Shown here: piece by piece, positions 39,801-51,800 of the stretch | Layout: every line of letters begins with the position of its first letter | How positions within the stretch are numbered: the first letter of the stretch is position 1 | Source of the DNA: Sipunculus nudus | Lineage: Eukaryota > Annelida > Sipuncula > Golfingiida > Sipunculidae | Length of the DNA: 64,000 nucleotides | Assembly (NCBI GenBank): GCA_026874595.1 | Contig: CM049311.1 | Coordinates: 65,701,953-65,765,952 of the forward strand | Direction: 5' to 3' | The notes under the pieces: generated by a model | Told to the model about the DNA's origin: nothing | The model's database searches: none | Seen by the model: the letters and a program-made list of their open reading frames with translations, nothing else | Made by a program: the position numbers and the translations under genes

Positions 39801-42800
39801 AGGAATTGAGCAAAAACTGTAGCCTTTATTTAAGTTTTTATGTGTCCATGTCACACCTAGGCTATACTGAAACCCCTCTCTGTGTGCTCTTGTCCTTTCA
39901 GGCCAATTATGCATGCTTGAAGCGAGGCATACTCTGCAGCCAGCCAGCCCTTGGGTGGCTTCAGCTGGATCTAAAAGTCCAACCACCATCCTTTAGTAGT
40001 AGTTTTGGCCACAAACATAACAATAAACAATAATTAACAACAAATTTATTAGTTTTATTAGCTCAGCTGACTTTCAGTCATGCTGGGCTATAGCGATGGG
40101 TCTTTGTCCGGCGTCCTTCCGTCTGTCCGTCCGGCTGTCTGTCCGGCCGGCCGGCCCTCCGGCCGGCAATCCGTCCGTTAGCAGGCACAAATCGTAGGGG
40201 CTAGGGCCATGAACCCTATGCAGTCTTAGAGGTTCTAAAAAGATCTCCTTGCAAACCTGAAATTAGGTCACTGCGACCTATATTCTCGAAGTTATGGGGT
40301 GTGTTTGCACCCCCAGAAATCATTCTTTTAGCCAAAATTTTCATCCCAAACCTTCCATCTTTCACATACAGCTCACCTACCAACAGGGGAAGAACCATAA
40401 TTATTTTGAGGTCACAAGGTCAAAGGTCAAGGTCACAGAACCAACTTCTTTGAAAAGCCTCAGGATGCATTTTAAGCCAAACCTTTCATCCCAATTCTTT
40501 GATCTTTCACATATAGCTCACCTACTAAGTGGGAGAAGAATCCTATAGATGTTGAGGTCACAAGGTCAAAGGTCAGGGTCACAGGATCCACTTCTTTAAA
40601 AAGGTTGTGGACACATTTCAAGCTAGACCTTTCATTCCAAACCTTTCAGCACTGATATCGCTTCTCTGCCAACAGGGGAAAAGACCTGTTGATTTTTAGG
40701 GTGAAAGGTCAAGTTCACAGCACCCTCTTCTTGCGTGGAGTCATTTTAAGGCAAACTTTTCAATCTATACTTTCCTTCTGTCATATATGGCTTGCCTACC
40801 AATAGGGGAAGAAGCCTATTGATGTTGAGTTCAAAAGGTCAAAGGTCAAGGTAACAATATTGTTCTAAATGCTTGTGAACATATTTCAAGTGAAACTGTT
40901 CAACCCAAACCTTCAGTCTTTCGCATATGCCACATCTATTTGATTCAAACTTCATATTTATGGGTCTTTTTGCATGAAGAAATAACTAATTGATTTTGAG
41001 GTCAGCTGGTCAGGAGGTTAAAGGTTGCAGGTCTAAGTTATTCACTCATTGGTTGCCAAGTAATTACACCCGGCCAGATGTAATTGGTTAGTAGTTACCC
41101 ATCCTTTAGAAAGAATCCAGCTGATATGTGGGCAAAAGGCCAAGGTCATAGGTCAGGTCAACTTATTTTGTAGACCATCTCTATTTTTTCTGTATATATA
41201 AGCTTGCACTCCAGCTGGTACATCTCACCGTGTGGCTGTAATTGTGAGTGACACTGGTGACATATGACTCCCTTTTGTATCAGGCTATTAAGTGATAAGG
41301 CTGAGTGATAAGTACCTCGTTACTGCATAACAAAACACTGTTGTTGGAATACTTCAGCCAGGAATTAACACTATGAGAGTATAGTATTAAGGTTTAGCTA
41401 CTGATTTATAAGATGATGGGAACATTTTGCAGTTTATTTTATGGAATCATAGCAATAAACTTCGTTTCCTAGATATCTGAATATTTTTATATAAATCACC
41501 ACATATAAAAGCAAGTGTTTGTTCTCATAATATGTGGATGTGTACTTGATTTAGGATGGCTTTATTTTATAACAAGACTCTTAGTCATGCTTTCTGCATT
41601 TCTATTCTTTCAGGTTTTGCAGTTTACCAACCCTGCTGACCCCATTGAAAAACAGAGTGATAATAAAAAATATTGGACCTACACTTTTACATTTGCATAT
41701 CTATAAATCTGATATGAGCGCGTGAACATGCCTTTTGAATTGTTTTGGACATTCATTACTGTAACATCATTTGGAGAATTTGCCCCAAGTTTGGTCTCTT
41801 GTTGGAGGATGTGTGATATCAAATGTCAGACTTGTCAGAAATCCATAATGTCTGCCAGTTAGCCACCTTAGAAATCCTTTTTTCAGTGCAGTTTCAGTAA
41901 TTCACCTTCAATTTTTGGTCTGATTTAGAGAATGGTTGTTGTCTGATTTCAGACCTGTCAGAAGTCCAAAATGCCCACCAGGCAACCATCTTTAAATTCC
42001 TTTTGATCATATTATCTCAAGAACTGTTTAAGTGAAGGCATTTGGATGTATATTAATGTAATCTTGCAAATGATTGGGTCAAATATTTCTTAATAAATAT
42101 TATCATCATATATGAAAGTGCAGTACATTGGGCTTGTATTGAATAAAAATTCATACAGAAGCACCAGTTTTTCAATAATTCTTGCATGGATTTCCTTGAT
42201 TTTTTGCTATATATTTTGATCTTATATTTGCCCTTTGTGGTGTTCCTTTTGAGACTGACAGGTATCATGTAAGCTATGGGAATATTTCTGGATACCTTAA
42301 CAATCATACATTTTCCTCAGACCATCAATTCACTGTGTTTTAACAAGACATAGGTGATATATATTTTTGTTGTCGTAGAAAATTTCAACAAATTGGCAAA
42401 TAGGTTCTTCAAAATTTGACTGGAAGTTGTGAATCTCAGCCCATGATGTCACAGGTCATGCTTGGCAGCTGAGCGTCATGACCCATGGGTCACTTGTAAT
42501 AACACCTTTTAGAAAATTTAATGGAAAAGGAATTTTATAGTTATGAGTAATTACCTTGCAATTACTGATGGATTATGGAATTTCCATGAATGGCCAAAAA
42601 TGTATTCCTAATGACACCATGCAGTCACCATTGGGTATTTTTAATATCAATCATAAAAATGAAAAATAAATAATTAAATAAAATTGTTTACTATTAGGGA
42701 ACATATATGAAGCAAATTAATGATAGACAAGGATGCAGTTGATAATATTAAATTAATCTTAATTTCCAGGTCTTTTCCAGGTGTTTAATTTGTTGGTTTA

Positions 42801-45800
42801 TTTTTATTACAATTAAAAGAAATTGAAATATGTCAAAAATTTAAATATTAGTCAGACAAGTGATCATTAAAGATGTCAATATGTTTGACTAATGACATTT
42901 ACACCTATGGCTGTATCAGCTGTTACATGATACTAGGAAGATAATCAGAATTGATAGTAGTGATTCCTTAAATTCATTTAATAAAATTAAACATGCCCAA
43001 CTCCAATTTGCTCCTTGAATTGAGTAGATCATGAATACATTTATAATATTATCTTAATAATCATTAATTTCAATTATATTAAAAAAAATCTTTTCAGATG
43101 ATACTATAAGTATTTTTTAATTAAAATTATATTTGGCTTAATAATTGCTATAAATTTTTAATAAAAAGTTTAAACTATCATATCATTTGTGTTAGTGCTA
43201 CTCTTTGGTATAGGTAACCTGTAATTTTTAAAACACAGTTAACTTTGTAAAGCATGATAATTAACATGACCTTTTCCAAATGTAAATAATATAAATGACA
43301 TCAGCCTTCCTCCCTTTTATCAAAATCTTCACATAACTTTAGTTAAAAGCCATCATCCGCATTAATCAGCTCACAGTAAATATCCGCATATACGTCGAGA
43401 AATTTGCTCCTAAAAAATTAACCCAGGAACGGGGGGTGGCCGTATGTGTGGGTCTAGGCCTGACAGTCCAAATTTTACCCAGACTTCATCAAACTGCCCA
43501 CCTGGATGTCCAGCTGACACAGATAGGACTTGCCTAATCACTCATCAGATGTTCTTTTTTTGGCGATGTCGGGTACATATGTGGCCCTTTCAGTCATTAA
43601 ATACTGTGGAATTAGACTTTCATACAATTTTTTATTTAATAAGACTTTCATACAATTTTTTAGCTCAGCTGACTATAAGTCATCTGAGCTATAGTCGTGG
43701 TCCATTGTCCGTCGTACGTCCGTCTGTCCATCCGTCTGTCCGTCCGTCCGTCCGTAGATGTTGCACGTTTTGAAACCGTAAGACCTAGGAATCCAAAATT
43801 TGGCATAATGTTAGATGTCCCAAAGATCTCCTACCAAGCCGAAAACTGGGTCTTAGCGACTTTGTTCCTTTTAGAAATTAAGGAAAAACCTCAATTTTTA
43901 GCTCAGCTGACTTTCAGTCATGCTGGGCTATAGCAATGGGTCTTTGTCTGGCGTCCTTCCGTCTGTCCGGCCGGCCATCCGTCCGTTAGCAGGCACAAAT
44001 CGTAGGGGCTAGGGCCATGAACCCTATGCAGTCTTAGAGGTTCTAAAAAGATCTCCTTGCAAACCTGAAATTAGGTCACTGCGACCTATATTCTCGAAGT
44101 TATGGGGTGTGTTTGCACCCCCAGAAATCATTCTTTTAGCCAAAATTTTCATCCCAAACCTTCCATCTTTCACATACAGCTCACCTACCAACAGGGGAAG
44201 AACCATAATTATTTTGAGGTCACAAGGTCAAAGGTCAAGGTCACAGAACCAACTTCTTTGAAAAGCCTCGGGATGCATTTTAAGCCAAACCTTTCATCCC
44301 AATTCTTTGATCTTTCGCATATAGCTCACCTACTAAGTGGGAGAAGAATCCTATAGATTTTGAGGTCACAAGGTCAAAGGTCAAGGTCACAGGATCCACT
44401 TCTTTGAAAAGGTTGTGGACACATTTCAAGCTAGATCTTTCATTCCAAACCTTTCAGCACTGATATCGCTTCTCTGCCAACAGGGGAAAAGACCTGTTGA
44501 TCTTGAGGTCAAAGGTCAAGTTCACAGCACCCTCTTCTTGCGTGGAGTCATTTTAAGGCAAACTTTTCAATCTATACTTTCCATCTGTCATAATATATAT
44601 CGCTTGCCTACCAATAGGAGAAGAAGCCTATTGATGTTAAGTTCAAAAGGTCAGAGGTCAAGGTCACAATATTGTTCTAAATGCTTGTGAACATATTTCA
44701 AGTGAAACTGTTCAACCCAAACCTTAAGTCTTTCACATATGCCACATCTGTGCATCACTGAATTTGATTCAAACTTCATATTTATGGGTCTTTTTGCATG
44801 AAGAAATAACTAATTGATTTTGAGGTCAGCTGGTCAGGAGGTTAAAGGTTGCAGGTCTAAGTTATTCACTCATTGGTTGCCAAGTAATTACACCTGGCCA
44901 GATGTAAGTGGTAAGTAGTTACCCATCATTTAGAAAGAATCCAGTTGATATGTGGGCAAAAGGCCAAGGTCATAGGTCAGGGATGTTCACAATAACTTAT
45001 TTTGTAGACCATCTCTATTTTTCGTGTTTTCTTGTATATATAACCATGGCACTCACAACTGGTAGATCTCACTATGTGCCCATAATTGTCAGTGACAGGT
45101 GTGATATATGACTCCCTTTTGTATCAGCTCATGGAGTGATAAGGATATATCATTAGTGCATAACAAAAACACTGTTGCCGGAATGCTTTGGCCAGGCATT
45201 AAGACTATGAGAGTTAAGTGTTAAGGTTTAGCTACTGATTTATAAAATGATGGGAACATTTTGCAGTTTATATCATGGAATCATAGCAATAAACTTAGTT
45301 TTCTAGATAACTGAATATTATTATACAAATCATCAGATATACCAGCAAGTGTTTGTTCTGATAATATGTGGGTCTTTACCTGGATTTAGGATGGCTTTAT
45401 TTGATTACAAGACTGCTTTCTGCATTTCTTTTCTTTTAGGTTTTGCAGTTTATCTACCCTGCTGACCCCATTGAATAGCAAGCTGATAATTAAAACAAAT
45501 TGGACTTGCACTTTTTACATTTGCATGTTCATAAATTTGATATGAGAGCTCTCCAACCTGATCATGCCTTTTGAATTGTTTTGGACATTCATAACTGTTA
45601 CATTCTTTGAAGCAATTGCTAAAAGTTTAGTGTCTTATTGGAGGATGTGTGATATCAAATGTCAGTCTTGTCAGAAAACCGTTATGTCTGCCAGGTAGCC
45701 ATTTTAGAAATCCTTTTGCCGGGGCAGTTTCTGTGATTTTTTTATGATGTTTGGGCCCTTTTTAGAGGATGTTTGTTGTTCAGTATGGGTTATGGGATGA

Positions 45801-48800
45801 TGTTTATTTAAATTGGGGTCATGACCTTTCCTATGATAGTGGCCTTGACCTTGAATATTGCCATATATGGTGAAAATCACACACCTCTTATGATATCTCC
45901 AGTGTTGATAGCCATATTGATTTCAAACATGACTCATGTATGGCCCACCACTAAAGTAAGAACCCTATAGGTTCTAGGGTCATGAGGTCATAGGTCAAGG
46001 TCACAGGACACATCTTTAAAAAGATTGTGGATGCATTTTCAGCCAAACAATCCATCTCAGATCTTTCATCTTGCACATATAGATCATCTGCCAAGAGTGG
46101 AAGACCCCTATCAATTTTGAGGTCACAAGGTCAAAGGTGAAGGTCACAGGAGCCATCTTTCCAAAAATTAGTTTCTGGATGATAATGCCTGCTTTTATTG
46201 ATGTATGGATTTCAAACTTGACTTGTATATGTCCCATTGGAAAAGCAAGACCCGAATTGATTTTGGGATCATGAGGTCAAAGGTCAAGGTCACAGGACAC
46301 ATCTTCAAAAGGATGTGGATGCATTTTCAGCCAAACATTTCATCTCAGACATTTCATCTTGCACACACAGTTCCCCTGCCAATAGAGGAAGACGCCTGTC
46401 AATTGTGAGGTCACAAGGTCAAAGGTGAAAGTCACAGGAGCCATCTGTCCAAAAATTAGTTCCTGAGATGATAATTCAAGCTTGGATTAATATATGGATT
46501 TCAAACTTGACTTATATATGGCCCATCAATAAATCTAGACCTCTATTGATTTATATATAAAAGAGGATGATCAATATCAATTTTTGTGTCACAAGGTCAA
46601 AGGTCAAGGCCACGAGAGCCATCTGTCCAAAAATTACTTTCTGGATGATAATTCCTGCTTTTATTGATGTATAGATTTCAAACTTGACTTATATATGTCC
46701 CATTGAAAAAGCAAGACCCCAATTGATTTTTGGGTCATGAGGTCAACGGTCAAGGTCACAGGACCAACATCTTCAAAAAGATTGTTGATTGATAGATGGA
46801 AGAAACAATAATTGCTTGCCAAGTGTCAGTATATGCTGCTAAAAATGGGGGCCTTTTCTTAAAGGGGGGGGCCTACTATGTCTGGGGATACTCTGGCACC
46901 TGCGGTGCCAAGAAATATCTAGTTCACTATGTTTTAACCTGACATATATGATAAGAATTTATGGCAATGTAGAAAGTTCAAACAAAATTGGCATATAGGT
47001 TCTGCAACAATTTTACTGGTTGTGAATCGCAGCCCATGATGTCGCAGGTAATGCTTGGCAGCTGAGCGTCATGACCCATGGGTCACTTGTTTTTATTAAA
47101 ATCCTATTTTTACACTTCAGGACTGCCTAATATCAAAACCACTCATCTGTTTTTCCTCATATTTACCATAATAATTCCTCTATATAGTTCCTATGTACAT
47201 GCCAGAAATTATGTCTGTATTATGTAAATTTAAAAAGTTATGGGCCCAAACATAATGCATTATGTAAAAAATCAGGAAAGATATTTGATCACTTAACACA
47301 AAATATGTTAAAGCTATAAACTTTTTTTCCAGTAATATAACTTTAATTAATCGAAATTAAATTGTATACCCAAAATTTGATCAAAATCTTTTAAATTTTT
47401 TAAAATATTAACAAAAAAAAAAAATTGGTACCTCAAATTTTGCCAAACTTGGACCATGGCACGTTTTTTTCCTGTAAGTACTGTGGATTTAATTTTCACA
47501 GCATGTTTTTTTTAGCATTTTGTCTGTAAACACCAAAAATTTGAAACCAGTTGATCAAAAACTGTAGATTTTATTCAAGTTTTAAAGCACCATGTAACAT
47601 ATTGTTTACATCAAGCTAGTGTCATGCAGTTTGCAAGTGCTCAGCTCCCCATCTTCAGCTCTCAGTTCCTAAAATTTGGCATGCAATTAGATGTCTCAAA
47701 TATCCCCTACCATGCCAAGAATTTGGTCACTAGGACTTAATACCTTCGAGATATTAATGAAAAACTTCATTTTTCCATTAAAAACCCATTGTTACACTTC
47801 AAGACTGCCTTATATCAAAACTACTGATCTGACTTTAATCATATATAATATACATATTTTTCTATACATTCTCTATGTACATGCCAGAAATGATGTCAGT
47901 ATTGCGTAATTGTTTTAAGTTATGGGCCCAAACATAATGCACTTTGTAAAAAATCAAGAAATATATTTACTCCCTTAACAAGAGGATTGCTGAAGCTAGA
48001 GATTTTTTGTCAGGGATGTAACATTATTTAATCAAGATTCAGTTGAATACCCAAAATTAGTTCTGAACTTTTCAAATTTTATAAGTTATTAGTATAAATA
48101 TAAAATTAGTACCTTAAATTTTGCCCAACTTTGACCATGGCATGTTTGTTTCCAGTGAGCACTGTTGATATAATTTTCATATCATGCACACATAAGGATT
48201 TCAGCTTTTTAGTTTAAAAAGCTGAAAGAAATTGGCCAAAAATTGTAGCTTTTATTAATGTTTTTATGAGACCATGTCAGACCTTGGCTCTCTGTAGCAC
48301 CTCTTGAGTCACCTGTATGTTGACCTTGTTGAACTTTCAGCAAATTATGCATGCTTGAGGCGAGTCCTAAACTGGGGCTCCAGGCAGCTTATTATATAAT
48401 GGCCAGCCACAGTTGATCCAGGTGTCCAACCAAACTCACCTAGTAGTTTTAACCAACAACATAACAATAAACAATAAATTAATAATTTTTTATTGGTTTT
48501 TAATAACAAATTAAAGAAAAATAGAAAAGGAATTCGTTAGTTGATAATAACAGGAAATTAACTTGCAGTTATCGATGATATAAGAATCTTGTATCGATGG
48601 ATAGAATGTCACGTATTCCAAATAACACCATGCAGTCACCTATGGTATTTATCAGTTCAATTTTAATGTTAAAAAAGTAAAACATATTATTCATTACTAA
48701 TCATTAGGGATCATATGAAGGAAATTAATGATAGACAAAGATGCAGTTGATAATATTATTATCTAGATTCCTACTGTGTCTATAGTTAGTACATTGATGT

Positions 48801-51800
48801 GAAATTAGTCCAAAATGAATATATTACATTTTTTTTTAATATATATAAAAGCCATAAAACCAGGTACTTATGATCATTATTTAAATGTGTGAATTTTGTA
48901 TATTCTGGATTCTCAACATCATTGTTTGGTGAAAACTGAATAAATACCAGACATGGTGCGAATACTTTGCAATTTTATTTAAACACGAATATGAATATGT
49001 ACTCCATTATAAAATTTCTTTCATAAGAATTAGACTTCAGGTAAAAATGAAAGTATATGAATACCAGTGCAAATACTTTCAAAATGTATTAATGAATGCA
49101 TTCATGAATATATTCTTTAATATTATTTTAATAATCATTTCAGTTATATTTTATTTTAAAAAATCATACTATTCTCTTATTATTTTTAATAAAAATTATA
49201 TTTGGGACAATATTTGTTATTTTTTTAATAAATAGTTAAACTCTAATATTATATGTTCTGCTTATAAGTTATATGGCCAAGTCAAAATCTGTGTGACAAT
49301 CACACTCCATTTGTTAATAAGTAAATTAAATTAATCCTCTTTCCTGTCCCCAAAGGTACTATCAAAATCATACATAAGCTAAACAACAACAACTCATAAT
49401 ACAGCTTATTTTTATTACCACATAAAACCAGCATGTGCCTCATTTCTAAATCATTTTTTTTATCATATATAACAGCTGAGCACCGTGACCTATAGGTCCC
49501 TTGTTCCATTATAAACCCATTGTTACACTTCAAGACTGCCTAATATCAAAACCACTGATCTGACTTTAATCATATATAATATATATATTTTTCTATACAT
49601 TCTCTTTGCACATGCCAGAAATGATGTCAGTATTGCGTAATTGTTTTAAGTTATGGGCCCAAACATAATGCACTTTGTAAAAAATCAAGAAATATATTTA
49701 CTCCCTCAACAAGGGGATTTCTGAAGCTAGAGATTTTTTGTCAGGGATGTAACATTATTAAATAAAGATTCAATTGAATACCAAAATCAGCTTTGAATTT
49801 TTCAAATTTTATAAGTTATTAGTATAAATATAAAATTAGTACCTTAAATTTTGCCCAACTTCGACCATAGCACATTTGTTTCCTGTGAGCACTGTTGATA
49901 TAATTTTCATATCATGCACACATAAAGATTTCAGCTTTTTAGTTTAAAAAGCTGAAAGAAATTGGCCAAAAATTGTAGCTTTTATTAATGTTTTTATGAG
50001 ACCATGTCAGACCTTGGTTCTCTCCAGCCCCTCTTGAGTCACCTGTATGTTGACCTTGTTGAACTTTCAGCAAATTATGCATGCTTGAAGGGAGGCATTC
50101 ACTGGGGCAGCCAGGCAGCTTATGGCCAGCCACAGTTGATCCAGGTGTCCAACCAAACTCATCTAGTAGTTTTAACCAACAACATAACAATAAACAATAA
50201 ACAATAAATTTTTATTAATTTTTAATAACAAATTGAAGAAAAATAGAAAAGGACTTTGTTAGTTTATAATAACAGGAAATTAACTTGCAGTTACTGATGA
50301 AATAAGAATCTTGTATCGATGGATAGAATGTCACATATTCCAAATAACACCATGCAGTATTTTTCAGTTCAATTTTAATGATAAAAAAGTAAATCATATT
50401 TTTCATTACTAATCATTAGGGATCATATGAAGGAAATTAATGATAGACAAAGATGCAGTCGATAATATTAATCTAGATTCCTACTGTGTCTAGTGTGTAC
50501 ATTGATGTGAAATAATTCCAAAATGAATATATTACATTTATTTTTTTTTAATATAAATAAAAGCCATAAACCAGGTGCTTATGATCATTATTTAAATGTG
50601 TGAATTTTGTATATTCTGGATTCTCAACATCATTGTTTGGTGAAAACTATATAAATACCAGACATGGTGAAAATACTTTGCAATTGTATTTAAATACGAA
50701 TATGAATTTGTACTCCATTATAAAATTTCTTGCATAAAGAATGGGAATTCAGGTAAAAATGAAAGTATATGAATACCAGTGCAAATACTTTCAAAATGTA
50801 TTCATGAATGCATTCATGAATATATTCTTTAATATTATTTTAATAATCATTTCAGTTATATTTTATTTTAAAAAATCATACGATACTCTTATTATTTTAA
50901 ATAAAAATTATATTTGGGACAATATTTTTAATTTTTTTTTAAATAAATAGTTAAACTCTTATATTATATGTTCTGCTTATAAGTTATATGACCAAGTCAA
51001 AATCTGTGTTACAATAGTACTCCATTTGTTAATAAAATAAATGAAATCAGTCCTCTTCCCTGTCTCCAAAGGTACTATCAAAATCATACATAAGCTAAAC
51101 AACAACTCATAATACAGCTTATATTTATTACCACACAAAACCAGCATGTGCCTCATTTCTAAATCATATTTTTTTATCATATATAACAGCTGAGCGTCGT
51201 GACCCTTAGGTCCCTTGTTTTTACAAGTTTGGCCATTTACGCTGTCCTTTTAATTGGGTAATGTGGTATATCAAAATTCATGTGATAAACCTGGATGCTG
51301 ACAACCACCACGTGACCTCACGCCTAGTTATAATTAACAAGCTTCATTCTTTGGCGATTGAGCATTGATGAAGGAGGCATGAGTATTGTGTAATCAATTT
51401 GGGTTTTATCAATGGCATTGACCCCTGTGTATTTGACATCAAAGTCTGTTTAAGAATTGATCTGCAACAACATTTGATGCTTGCACAAGAGAGCAAACGC
51501 GCAAATGACCGCAGGCAGCTGTTTGTGAATATGAACTGGTGACAAAAGGTGCGCAAACTCAGGTGAACGTCAAGCCATTTTCCCATTGACACGTCATTGG
51601 TCTTCAGAGCGCAATGGTTTCATAACTGTTTCTTCCGACAGTTAAAATGCTGACAGTTAGCTTGGAATTATATGCAATGACGACCGCCATGACCTGCATA
51701 TAACTGTGGTTGCCTAAACAGGTCAGACGAGATAAGTGTTCCATTCAGCCAGTGATCATATCAAGTAGCTGATAAATCCGCATTCTGTTAAGTACTGGGA

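Larger units (their letters stand above)
43662..49503 (+). mobile_element. Family I type A element interrupted by type B
   Basis: Starts AGCTCAGCTGACTATAAGTC with GTCC repeats, breaks at CCTCAATTTTT (43899), resumes at TTTTTATTAAAATCC (47090) and ends near 49503 with CAGCTGAGCACCGTGACC and CCCTTG. The 20-nt phrase GACTTTCATACAATTTTTTA occurs twice just upstream (43615-43660). Confidence 0.65.

Noticed and set aside
41614-41706. Possible exon after ttctttcag (GTTTTGCAGTTTACCAACCC...)
   Set aside because: The same sequence, with a disrupted frame, occurs at 45440 in the duplicate family I element, so it is part of the repeat.
43444-43773. 109-codon frame
   Set aside because: Its 3' half translates the family I hairpin and GTCC microsatellite ([13 protein letters not shown]), so it is not a gene.
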